In this document: piece by piece, positions 42,870 to 51,356 of the stretch | How the letters are laid out: the number at the start of each line of letters is the position of its first letter | Position numbering within the stretch: the stretch's first letter is position 1 | From: Pseudomonas oryzihabitans | GTDB lineage: Bacteria; Pseudomonadota; Gammaproteobacteria; Pseudomonadales; Pseudomonadaceae | Length of the DNA: 64,000 nt | Direction: 5' to 3' | Assembly: GCF_007665395.1 (NCBI RefSeq) | Contig: NZ_VDND01000008.1 | Location: forward strand, 216,075-280,074 | Program-made: the position numbers and the translations under genes | The notes under the pieces: generated by a model | The model's database searches: none | What the model saw: the letters and a program-made list of their open reading frames with translations, nothing else | Told to the model about the DNA's origin: nothing

Positions 42870-45800
42870 TCAGAACCGCCAGCTCAACTTGGCGTTGAGG
42901 TCCTGGTCCTTGCTGCGGCCGCTCAATTGCCCGTCGTAGCCCAGGCCCAGCGAGACCGTCTCGCTCAGCGCCAGGTCCAGCGCACCCTGGACCACCGCCG
43001 CCTCGCGGGCGATGGGCGCGCCCACCAGCTTGAAGTCCGGCCCACCGGCGAACGCGGCCTCGTGCTCCGGCGTGGTGTCGCCGAAGGCATGGCGCCAGCC
43101 CAGGGTGGCACTGGGCACCACCTTCCAGTCACCCAGCGGCTTGCTCGCCAGGCGCAGGCCGAGGGTGCTGAAGGTCACGTCGGTGGTCTGCCGCGGATTG
43201 TCCAGCGCCAGGGCGCCGCTGCGCTCGTGGAAGCCATCGGTTTGCAGGTGCACCTGGGCCAGGTTGGCGAAGGGCGAGAGACTCAGGCTGCCCGCGTCGA
43301 TCCGGTAGGCCAGTTCGCCGAAGGCCTGGGTGGTGCCGGCGTCGTAGTCCGGCGCCAGGCGCTGGTCGCTACCGAGGATCAGCAGCTCCCGGCGCGCTTC
43401 CACCGAGTGCCAGCTATGGGCCAGGCCGAACCTGAGGCTCAGGGCGTCCCACTGGGTACCGGCATAGAGCCCCAGGTGATAGTCGGTGCTGTCCGCCGAG
43501 CCGGATTCGTCGCGCAGGTCGAGATCGGTATGCCCGAAGCCCACCAGGGCACCGGCGCGCCAGCCATTGTCCAGCGGGATGTCGGCGCCGATCAGCAGGC
43601 CGCGGCTGTGGCTGTCCAGGCTGCTGGCGTCGTGGCTGCCGTCGTTGCGACCCCAGGCGCCGAGGGCCTGGGTCCAGACCAGGCCGCGCTCGGAGCTGCC
43701 GGCCAGGCCCTGGATGCCAGCGCTGGACGGCGCCTCGTCCTGGGCCTCGTGCAGCCGCTCGGCCATGGCGTTGCGGACCAGGCGGCTGTCTTCCACCAGC
43801 ACGGTCTTGGTGGTGGCGTGCAGTTCGTTGCCCAGGCTCTGGAAGGTCGAGCGCGCGCCGGTGGCATTGGTCGCGGCGACCTGATTCCACAGCGCATTGC
43901 CAGCCACGGCCGCGTCCAGGCCGGCAGCGGCGGCGCGGGCGTTGCGGCCATCGGCCAGGTCGGCGAAGGCCACGCCATTGCGCGGCAGGCTCAGGGTCGC
44001 CTGGTTGGCGCCGTAGCTCAGGGTCGGGGTGAGGAAGGCGAAGTCGGACTGGATCGACCCGAAGCTGCCGCTCAGGCCGTTACCTGCGCTGAGCAGCTGG
44101 TAGCTGCCCAGCGGCTGCCAGTAGGGGCTGGAAACCAGCGCCAGGGTGGCGCCGTTGACGGCGATGCTGCCGTTGGCGACCAGGCGGTCGGCACGGCCGG
44201 TGGCATCGGTTTCGACCTGGTAGACAGAACCCTGGTCGAGGGTCACGTTGCCGTTGACGTTGAGCTGGCCCACCGAATTGCCGGGCGCCAGGATACCGCC
44301 CTGGGCCACCCGCAGGCTGCCGAGACTGCCGTTGCCGCCGAGGGTGGCGCCGGAGTTGACGGTGACCGCCGAATTGCCGAGGTTGCCATTGATGGCCAGG
44401 CGGCCCTGGTCGACGCGGGTGGTGCCGGAGAAGTCGCTGCTACCGGTCAGGCTCAGGGAGCCGACGCCGGTCTTCACCAGGCTGCCGGTGCCGTGCAGGT
44501 TGTTGGCGAGGGTGTCGTTGACCGACTGGTCCAGCACCAGGGTGGCGTTGTCGGTGATGTCGCCGCTGCCGAAGGCGTGGGCGTAGCCGCGCAGGGTACC
44601 GCCATTGATCAGCGTGCCGCCGCTGTAGGTGTTGAACCCGCTGAGGGTGAGTTCGCCGCTGCCGTTCTTGGTCAGGCTGCCGCTGCCGCCGATGTCGTTG
44701 CGCCAGGCGTCGCGGGCATTGAAGCCGCCCTGGCTGGCATCCATGGTGACGCTGACGTTGCCGTTGAAGGCGCCGTAGCCGTCGGCGGCGGCCATCAGGT
44801 TGAGTCGGCCATAGCCGTTGGATTCATCGATGACCACATAGCCGGAGGACAGCTCGGTACTGGCCAGGATGTCACGACGCTGGCTGGCGCTGAGGTAGGG
44901 GAAGCGCGTCTCCAGCAGCACCTCGGCGTTGACCGGCACCACCGGCGCCAGGTTGGTCGCGCCGATGGGGGCGAGGCCGTAGGTCAGCCGGGCCGTGTAC
45001 AGCGCCTTGTCCTGGGCATGCTGCGATTGCTGGTCGGTGGCCGGATCGACGCTGGGCACGCAGTTGTTGATGTCGCCACCGCAGACCTGGGCGAAGTAGG
45101 CCTGGGCCTGGGCGAAGGCATCGCTGCGCAGCTGGGCATTGTTGACCAGGTTGTCGATGGCGAAATAGGTGGCGGTGATTCGCCCGCCGATCACGTCCAG
45201 CGGCGAGTGCATGCCGGCGACGATGCGGTTGTTGCCCAGCTCGGACGCGCGGAAGAGCTCCTCACCCAGTCGCTGGGGGACGGCGTAGCCGTAGCCGAGG
45301 GCGGACAGGTAGGCGGCGTTGGTGTGGCCACTGGGAAAGCCGCCGTCGGTCTGCGGCGTCTGGCTGCGCTCGGGGTGCAGCGAGGGCGCCACGATGTCCT
45401 CGCTGGTCTGCCGCCACGGCCGGGGATACTGGTAGAAGCTTTTCGCCGAACTGGTGGAGGCATCGTTGCGGATCGCCTTGACCAGTTGCGCGACCTTGCC
45501 CAGCTGGGAGTTGACGTCACCGGAGCCGTTGCCCTGGTCCTGGTATTGCACCGTCTGGGTGGACGCATCGAAAACCGGGATGGTGGTGAAGGCGCCCGAG
45601 CCGGCCAGGTAGGCGTTCGCCAGCGACCCCAGGCCACTGATCAGGCTGTAGCTCTGGTCGCGGCGATCATCGTAGTAGGCCGCCACTTCCTGGTCGTGGG
45701 TGCGGGTATGGGACAGGTCGATCACGTACTGCACGTTGCGCTGCAGAATGGGCGCCCCCAGCGCGGTCGGGGTGCCGGTGTTCCAGGTAGCCCCCGGCGT

Positions 45801-45944
45801 CCATAGTTTGTTGTAGCCCGACAGCAGATCGACGCCGTTGGTGGCGTTGCTGCTCGCCCGACTGGCAGCCTGCACCGACAGGGCCAGCAACGAGGCCGTG
45901 AATACCGCCGTCATCACCGCCGGTTTGTTACCTGAACGTTTCAC
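42870..45944 (-). CDS. Autotransporter with acid phosphatase (PAP2) passenger
   Basis: 1024 aa. Signal peptide about 1-27. The passenger holds a class A acid phosphatase active site: KSFYQYPRPWR (KX6RP-like, about residue 168), FPSGHTNAAY (PSGH) and NRIVAGMHSPLDV (SRX5HX3D-like). A beta-helix stalk follows, with repeats such as GSGSLTKNGSGELTLSGFNTY and LVKTGVGSLSLTG. The last roughly 260 residues form the type V barrel, ending KLSWRF. It should display or release a phosphatase at the cell surface. Monocistronic. Confidence 0.9.
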   Translation of the reverse strand: MKRSGNKPAVMTAVFTASLLALSVQAASRASSNATNGVDLLSGYNKLWTPGATWNTGTPTALGAPILQRNVQYVIDLSHTRTHDQEVAAYYDDRRDQSYSLISGLGSLANAYLAGSGAFTTIPVFDASTQTVQYQDQGNGSGDVNSQLGKVAQLVKAIRNDASTSSAKSFYQYPRPWRQTSEDIVAPSLHPERSQTPQTDGGFPSGHTNAAYLSALGYGYAVPQRLGEELFRASELGNNRIVAGMHSPLDVIGGRITATYFAIDNLVNNAQLRSDAFAQAQAYFAQVCGGDINNCVPSVDPATDQQSQHAQDKALYTARLTYGLAPIGATNLAPVVPVNAEVLLETRFPYLSASQRRDILASTELSSGYVVIDESNGYGRLNLMAAADGYGAFNGNVSVTMDASQGGFNARDAWRNDIGGSGSLTKNGSGELTLSGFNTYSGGTLINGGTLRGYAHAFGSGDITDNATLVLDQSVNDTLANNLHGTGSLVKTGVGSLSLTGSSDFSGTTRVDQGRLAINGNLGNSAVTVNSGATLGGNGSLGSLRVAQGGILAPGNSVGQLNVNGNVTLDQGSVYQVETDATGRADRLVANGSIAVNGATLALVSSPYWQPLGSYQLLSAGNGLSGSFGSIQSDFAFLTPTLSYGANQATLSLPRNGVAFADLADGRNARAAAAGLDAAVAGNALWNQVAATNATGARSTFQSLGNELHATTKTVLVEDSRLVRNAMAERLHEAQDEAPSSAGIQGLAGSSERGLVWTQALGAWGRNDGSHDASSLDSHSRGLLIGADIPLDNGWRAGALVGFGHTDLDLRDESGSADSTDYHLGLYAGTQWDALSLRFGLAHSWHSVEARRELLILGSDQRLAPDYDAGTTQAFGELAYRIDAGSLSLSPFANLAQVHLQTDGFHERSGALALDNPRQTTDVTFSTLGLRLASKPLGDWKVVPSATLGWRHAFGDTTPEHEAAFAGGPDFKLVGAPIAREAAVVQGALDLALSETVSLGLGYDGQLSGRSKDQDLNAKLSWRF

Positions 45945-46299
45945 CCACTCTTCCCCTTAGCGTTATGGATACAACTTGTTACAAGCTATGGGGCGGCGAG
46001 CCTAGAGCGGTTGTATGACGCTAAGACGGCGGTTTCAAGGCAGTTTGGCGACGCGGGTTCGAGGTAGCTTCTCCTTCGAGCAGCCGGGCAGAACGGGATT
46101 CGCACGCAGGCGCAGGTGCGACCGTCATTGGGGCGTGGCCCCGCTGTCCGGTAGAACCGTGACGACCTTCCGCGCCGGCTCGATCCGCGGCGCGAGGGCG
46201 CTACCGACCCGCGCGTACCGGCCAGGCCAGCGCCCTCCCCCACGCCAGGAGCGGGCCTGCCCTGAAGCTCGCCGTCGACCTCGGGCAACCCGCTACCCG
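45945..46299. other. Intergenic region upstream of the autotransporter
   Basis: 355 bp. The side near the autotransporter is AT-richer and contains a short palindrome CTTGTAACAAG at about 45974, likely in its promoter. The rest is GC-rich. An open frame at 45986-46288 (minus) has no ribosome site or recognisable content and is not called. Confidence 0.5.
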
Positions 46300-46542
46300 T
46301 CAGAACTCTTCGTAGCTGACCTTCCAGAACAGGTCGATGCTGCCGTCGTCCCGATGGGCGACGATGACCCCCTCGGTCTCGCCGATGGCCTCGAGCAGCA
46401 GCTCCCAGTCCTCCGTCGCGGCATCCAGCCGCTCCACGTGCACGTGCTTGTCGATCACGCCACGCGCGGTGTTGACCAACCGCGAGACGCGCAGCGTCAG
46501 CCGATCGTAGGACGTCATCTCGGGCAACCTGTTGCGGTCCAT
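46300..46542 (-). CDS. DUF1654-family protein, LexA-controlled
   Basis: 80 aa. It matches the Pseudomonas DUF1654 pattern: SYDRLTLRVSRLVNTA, then EDWELLLEAIGETEGV and RDDGSIDLFW at the C-terminus. GGAG precedes the ATG at 46542. A second ATG eight codons in is possible. It is monocistronic behind a consensus SOS box. The family is of unknown biochemical function but is commonly damage-induced in pseudomonads. Confidence 0.85.
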   Translation of the reverse strand: MDRNRLPEMTSYDRLTLRVSRLVNTARGVIDKHVHVERLDAATEDWELLLEAIGETEGVIVAHRDDGSIDLFWKVSYEEF

Positions 46543-46558
46543 GGGCGCAGGCTCCAGA

Positions 46559-46574
46559 CTGTTCTTTTATACAG
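46559..46574 (-). promoter_or_regulatory. LexA (SOS) box of the DUF1654 gene
   Basis: CTGTATAAAAGAACAG on the minus strand, the full CTG-N10-CAG consensus with an AT-rich centre. It lies 16 bases upstream of the ATG and covers a TATAAA that could be the -10 hexamer, so LexA would block the promoter directly. Confidence 0.92.
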
Positions 46575-47033
46575 TATTAGGCGGCGGGCCCGCCTGGCAA
46601 GCCGTGGTCCTCTGCCAGGACGGCGGTGGGACAGCGAGCCATCGATCGAGCTACCGGCCAATCGCCCGGGCAGGACGATCACGGGGTGTCGACCGACGGG
46701 CATCGACGCGCGCGCGCCGAGAGGGCATCCGTCTAAGGGTAATGGCACCGCCTATCCACCGATAAAGCCCAGCGGTCCCCAAACCGAATGTGACCGAGAT
46801 CACTTTTCCTGTTTTGGTTGTCAGACTACTCCGCAACGTCTCGACAGGTCTTCGGCAGGGTTCGCCCCCTCAGGCGGCGCCCCGTCGCAATCACTGTCAG
46901 CGGCAGATCGCGCGAGACTCCAACCCTATCCAAGATACGCATTTGACCTGCATTCGCACCTGATAACTTATCGCGATAACAGAATCGCGACGGATGCGGC
47001 CCGTCAACCCAGCTTTTTATCCAGGTAGTCCAT
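46575..47033 (+). other. Long leader of the MCP gene with a Vfr/CRP-type site
   Basis: 459 bp with no gene. TGTGACCGAGATCAC at 46789-46803 has the CRP/Vfr half-sites TGTGA and TCAC separated by six bases. It lies about 230 bases upstream of the chemoreceptor start. An AT-richer stretch (46940-47030) before the gene is the probable promoter. Other parts show nothing I can name. Confidence 0.5.
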
Positions 47034-48950
47034 ATGCAGCACAATGGCTGGAATTTCCTCAGCAACATCAGCGTCCGCGCCAAGCTGGCGCTGGGTTTCT
47101 CGCTACTCATCGGCATGATCCTGCTGGTGGCCTACACCGGATGGCAAGCCACGGATGCCCTGCGTGATCGCAGCGAGCGGATCGGCGACATCTCCGGGTT
47201 CAGCACCCTGGCCCGGGACATGCGCATCGAGCGCCTCGTCTACATCCTCAAGGGCGACGATGCCCAGGCCGCCAAGTGGCTGGCCGCGCTCGACAAGATC
47301 GAGACCCAATTGCAGGACATCACCCCCAACTTCAACTCCAAGACCAACGAAGCCCTCCTGGGCGAGGCGCAGTCGGCGCTCAAGCGCTATCGCGACCTTT
47401 ACAACCAGGTGGTGACGGCCACGCGCGAGCGGGCGGCCATCCAGCAGGCGGCCACCGCCAACGCGGAAACCGCCAATGCCGCGCTCCTGGCCCTGGCCGA
47501 GACCGCCAATGCCGAAGGCGGCCGCGTCGAAGACCGCCAGCAGGTCACCACCCTCTTCCTCGGCTTGCAGCAGATGCGCATCAGCCTGCGCAGCTACGCG
47601 GCCACGCCGAGCAAGGAAACCGAGACCGCCGCCCACCAGGCCCTCGATCAGGTCGAGGCCAGGGTCAAGGCGCTCGGGACCACCACCACCCTGCCCGCCG
47701 ACGCCGTCCAACGGCTCGCCCGCGAGATCGCCGGCTACCAGCAGCGGCTGCAGCAGCTGATCGATGGCCAGGCGAAGGTCGACCAGGCACAGGCCGGTAT
47801 TTCCGGCACCATCACCACCATCCTTGGACTCTCGGACAAGCTGACCGCGATCCAGCAGGACCTGCAGGTAACGGATGTGAGCGGCGCCCGTCAGCTGCTG
47901 CTGGTCTGGCTGGCCATCGCCATCGCCCTGGGGCTCGTCGGCGCCTGGCTGATCACGCGCTCCATCGTCCGTCCGCTCAAGGACACCGTTGCCCTGGCCC
48001 AGACGGTCGCCAGTGGCGACTTCACCCACCAGCTGGAAGTGACCCGCAAGGACGAACTGGGGGCGCTGCAGGCCAGCATGCAACAGATGACCATCAATCT
48101 GCGCGGGCTGATCGGCGAGATGAAGGATGGCGTCGTCCAGGTGGCCAGCGCCGCGGAGCAGCTGTCGGCGGTGACCGAGCAGACCAGCGCCGGTGTCCAG
48201 GCGCAAAAGGTCGAGACCGACCAGATCGCCACCGCGATGCAGGAAATGACCGCGACCACCCACGAGGTGGCGCGCAATGCCGGTGAAGCGGCCAAGTCCG
48301 CGCTGGAAGCCAGCCAGCAGGCATTGCAGGGCGACCAGGCGGTGAGCAAGGCGGTGACCCAGATCGAACTGCTGGCCAGCGAGATGGATGCGACCAAGAC
48401 CGCCATGGCGGCCCTGCGCAATCATGCCGACAGCATCGGTGGGGTGCTCGACGTGATCAAGGCGGTATCCGAGCAGACCAACCTGCTGGCCCTGAACGCG
48501 GCCATCGAGGCCGCCCGGGCGGGCGAAGCCGGTCGCGGGTTCGCGGTGGTCGCCGACGAGGTGCGCGGCCTGGCCCAGCGTACCCGCAGCTCGACCGACG
48601 AGATCGCCCAGCTCATCACCGGGCTCAACCAGAGCACCGATCGGATGGCGGCGGTACTGGAGCAGAACATCCAGCTCACCGGCAGCAGCGTCGACCTGTC
48701 GCGGGAAGCGGGCGACATGCTCAAGCGCATCACCCAGTCGGTACGCAGCATCGAGTCGATGAACGAGCAGATCGCCTGCGCCGCGGAACAGCAGAGCGCC
48801 GCCGGGGAAGAGATCGGCCGCAACGTGACCAACGTGCGCGACATCTCCGACCAGACCGCCGCGGCCAGCGAGCAGACCGCTTCCTCCAGCATGGAACTGG
48901 CGCGCATCGGCGTCCGCCTGCAGGAAATGACCGCACGCTTCAAGGTGTGA
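47034..48950 (+). CDS. Methyl-accepting chemotaxis protein with helical (HBM-like) sensor
   Basis: 638 aa. TM1 at about 17-36 and TM2 at about 287-310 (LLVWLAIAIALGLVGAWLI) enclose a roughly 250-residue all-helical periplasmic domain, the size of the HBM sensor found in receptors for TCA-cycle acids. HAMP about 310-365 (RPLKDTVALAQTVASGDF), then the signalling coil with the hairpin tip EQTNLLALNAAIEAARAGEA near 477. The C-terminus (QEMTARFKV) has no CheR-docking pentapeptide. It signals to CheA. Monocistronic with a strong terminator. Confidence 0.93.
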   Translation: MQHNGWNFLSNISVRAKLALGFSLLIGMILLVAYTGWQATDALRDRSERIGDISGFSTLARDMRIERLVYILKGDDAQAAKWLAALDKIETQLQDITPNFNSKTNEALLGEAQSALKRYRDLYNQVVTATRERAAIQQAATANAETANAALLALAETANAEGGRVEDRQQVTTLFLGLQQMRISLRSYAATPSKETETAAHQALDQVEARVKALGTTTTLPADAVQRLAREIAGYQQRLQQLIDGQAKVDQAQAGISGTITTILGLSDKLTAIQQDLQVTDVSGARQLLLVWLAIAIALGLVGAWLITRSIVRPLKDTVALAQTVASGDFTHQLEVTRKDELGALQASMQQMTINLRGLIGEMKDGVVQVASAAEQLSAVTEQTSAGVQAQKVETDQIATAMQEMTATTHEVARNAGEAAKSALEASQQALQGDQAVSKAVTQIELLASEMDATKTAMAALRNHADSIGGVLDVIKAVSEQTNLLALNAAIEAARAGEAGRGFAVVADEVRGLAQRTRSSTDEIAQLITGLNQSTDRMAAVLEQNIQLTGSSVDLSREAGDMLKRITQSVRSIESMNEQIACAAEQQSAAGEEIGRNVTNVRDISDQTAAASEQTASSSMELARIGVRLQEMTARFKV

Positions 48951-48965
48951 CGTTACCGGAAGGAT

Positions 48966-49000
48966 CCGTCCCGCCTGGCCATGAGCGGCCGGGCGGACGG
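48966..49000 (+). terminator. Terminator hairpin after the MCP gene
   Basis: CCGTCCCGCCTGGCC pairs with GGCCGGGCGGACGG with one bulge and a 6-base loop, 15 bases past the stop. GC-rich and strong, without a T run. Confidence 0.65.
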
Positions 49001-49074
49001 GGCGCACCGTCAGGTTCCCCAACGCAACCGCCGGTCATCCCGGATGGATCTTGGCGCGAGCCCCCTGGTCAATG

Positions 49075-49095
49075 GTGACATCATATTGATATCAC
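49075..49095. promoter_or_regulatory. Inverted repeat upstream of the GGDEF-EAL gene
   Basis: GTGACATCA and TGATATCAC are 9-bp arms (one mismatch) around TAT. The outer GTGA/TCAC resembles a wide CRP/Vfr-like or other dimer site. It lies 45-65 bases upstream of the start, in promoter position. Binding protein unknown. Confidence 0.5.
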
Positions 49096-49139
49096 ATCCG
49101 TCGTCGGATGTTGCTTCCCTACCCTGAGTACGGGCTTAC

Positions 49140-51128
49140 ATGAAAACCTCTCCTGAGCTTGGTCGGCTGGTCGACCAGACGCTGGCCGTGCCCGTGGGGC
49201 CCTTCGCCTTCGCCCCGGTACTGGAACGCCTGTTCCACCGGGACATCCACGCCCAGCGCAGTCGCCACCTCACCCGCTGCCTGCTCATCGGCACCCTGAG
49301 CTACAACAGCTTCCTGCTCTGGTGGTGGCTGATGCGGCCGGATGCCCTGCCCTGGGCCGCCAGCCAGATGCTCGGGATCGCGACCCCTTTCACCCTGGTA
49401 ATCGTCGGCCTGCTCCGGGTGGTGCCCATCCACTGGCGCGAAACCCTGGCCCTATTGCCCTTCTACCTGGGCCTGCTGGTGGTCTACAACCTGGTGATCA
49501 ACGGCCCGGCCAGCCACGAGCTGAGCCAGACCCTGTTCATCTTCACCTGGCCGCTGATGCTGGTCTTCGCCAACACCTGCATGAAGAGCCCGCTGTTCCC
49601 GGCCCTGCTGTTCAATGGCTTCGCCCTCTCGGTGATCGGCTATGCCGTGCACCGGGCCCCGGTGTCGCCCATCGTCGGCGGCCTGATGATCACCAATGCC
49701 GTGGTGATGGCCTTCTTCTCGCTGTTGGCCAGCTACTGGCTCAACGTGGAGGGGCGCCGCTCCTACCTGTACAAGCTGCGCGAAGAGGTCCGCCTGGCCT
49801 CCCTGAATTCGGCCAACCAGGACCTGCAGATTCTCTCGGAAACCGACTCCCTCACCGGCCTGGCCAACCGCCGGCAGCTGCGTCCGCTGCTCGAAGACTT
49901 CTGGCAGCGGCGCCTGGCCGGTGGACAAGGCGCCGTGCTGCTGATCGACGTGGATCACTTCAAGCGCTACAACGACCACTATGGCCACCTCGCCGGCGAC
50001 GAATGCCTGAGAACCGTGGCCAAGACGCTGGCCATCGGCCTGGGCCCCGGTGACCTGGTCGGCCGCTACGGTGGCGAGGAATTCGTCGTCGTGCTGGAAC
50101 GGGTCGCCCCGGCCGAGGCCCTCACCGTGGCCGAGACCATCCTGCAGCGCGTGCGCGCGCTGGAGATCCCCCACCAGGGCCGGCAGGACGACAAGACCTA
50201 CCTCACCGTCAGCATCGGTATCGCCCGTAGCGGCATCGCCGGGCTGAGCAGCGCCGACGACCTGCTGGACTGCGCGGATCGTGCCCTCTATCGCGCCAAG
50301 CGCGATGGCCGGGACCGGGTCTTCGAAGGCGGTACCGACGCGGTGCTGGGCGCGCCCCTCGACCATGCGGACCTGCTCACCCCCGACGATATCCGCAAGG
50401 GCCTGGGGAATGGCGAATTCCTGCTCCACTACCAGCCCATCTACCGGGTCCAGCCGCAACAGGTGGTCGGCTACGAAGCCCTGCTGCGCTGGCGGCATCC
50501 CACCCTGGGAATGGTCTCGCCGGACCTCTTCATCCCCCTGGCCGAACAGGGCAATTTCATCATCGCCCTGGGCGAATGGGTGGTGAAGGAAGCCTGCCTG
50601 GCCGCCAGCCAGTGGCCGGCCCACCTGAGCGTCTCCATCAATCTGTCGCCGCTGCAGTTCGCCGATCCCATGCTGCCCGAGCGGGTCGCGGCCGCCCTCA
50701 GGCTCTCCCGGCTGGCGGCCAACCGGCTGGTGCTGGAAATCACCGAAGGGGTGGAGCTGGTCATCGACACCAAGACCCGGCAGTCCTTCGCCCTCCTGCA
50801 GATGCTCGGCATCCGCATGGCCCTGGATGACTTCGGCAGCGGCTTCGCCGGTCTCGGCCCGATCCTGGAATTGCCGTTCCAACTGATCAAGCTGGACCGA
50901 CGGATCCTGGCGATCCCGGACGAAGCGCAGCGCGGGGAGGTCCTGAACTCGCTGTTGCTGCTCGGCAAGGCCATGAAGCTGGACGTGCTCTGCGAGGGCG
51001 TGGAAACCCCCGAGCAATTGGCCCTGCTAAACCAGTTGGGGGTGCGGCTGGCGCAGGGCTATCTGCTGGGCAAGCCCGCGGCCGATCCGGTGTCGGGGGA
51101 CCTGGTGCCCGCGACCAGCGCACCCTAG
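49140..51128 (+). CDS. Membrane-bound GGDEF-EAL protein (cyclic di-GMP turnover)
   Basis: 662 aa. About six to seven membrane helices in residues 40-205 are followed by a GGDEF domain (DSLTGLANRRQL; active-site RYGGEEF near 308-314) and an EAL domain. The EAL residues are intact: YEALLRWRHP (near 443), NLSPLQF, EITEG, ALDDFGSGF, IKLDR, CEGVET and QGYLLGKP. Both synthase and phosphodiesterase signatures are complete, so either activity is possible. It lies between two chemoreceptor-type genes. Confidence 0.94.
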   Translation: MKTSPELGRLVDQTLAVPVGPFAFAPVLERLFHRDIHAQRSRHLTRCLLIGTLSYNSFLLWWWLMRPDALPWAASQMLGIATPFTLVIVGLLRVVPIHWRETLALLPFYLGLLVVYNLVINGPASHELSQTLFIFTWPLMLVFANTCMKSPLFPALLFNGFALSVIGYAVHRAPVSPIVGGLMITNAVVMAFFSLLASYWLNVEGRRSYLYKLREEVRLASLNSANQDLQILSETDSLTGLANRRQLRPLLEDFWQRRLAGGQGAVLLIDVDHFKRYNDHYGHLAGDECLRTVAKTLAIGLGPGDLVGRYGGEEFVVVLERVAPAEALTVAETILQRVRALEIPHQGRQDDKTYLTVSIGIARSGIAGLSSADDLLDCADRALYRAKRDGRDRVFEGGTDAVLGAPLDHADLLTPDDIRKGLGNGEFLLHYQPIYRVQPQQVVGYEALLRWRHPTLGMVSPDLFIPLAEQGNFIIALGEWVVKEACLAASQWPAHLSVSINLSPLQFADPMLPERVAAALRLSRLAANRLVLEITEGVELVIDTKTRQSFALLQMLGIRMALDDFGSGFAGLGPILELPFQLIKLDRRILAIPDEAQRGEVLNSLLLLGKAMKLDVLCEGVETPEQLALLNQLGVRLAQGYLLGKPAADPVSGDLVPATSAP

Positions 51129-51356
51129 CCCACGGCCTCCAAGGACTGTAAGCCGCCAGGTATCACGCCACTGAGCGGAGCCGGCCATGGCCCTATGGAC
51201 TGCCCGGCACGCCCTGGTCCCCGCGAGCGCTGCCAAGGTCGAAAATTTCCGGAAAAGGCTCTGGAGCGCGCTAAAGAGCCGCTGACGCCAGCCGACAACC
51301 TGGCGCTTACTGCGATCATTGTCTATCTGAAGAGCCATCCTCTCTGGAGCTTACGC

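Noticed and set aside
45986..46288. Possible 100-aa protein, minus strand
   Set aside because: No ribosome site, Arg/Gly-rich shadow-type composition and no resemblance to a family.
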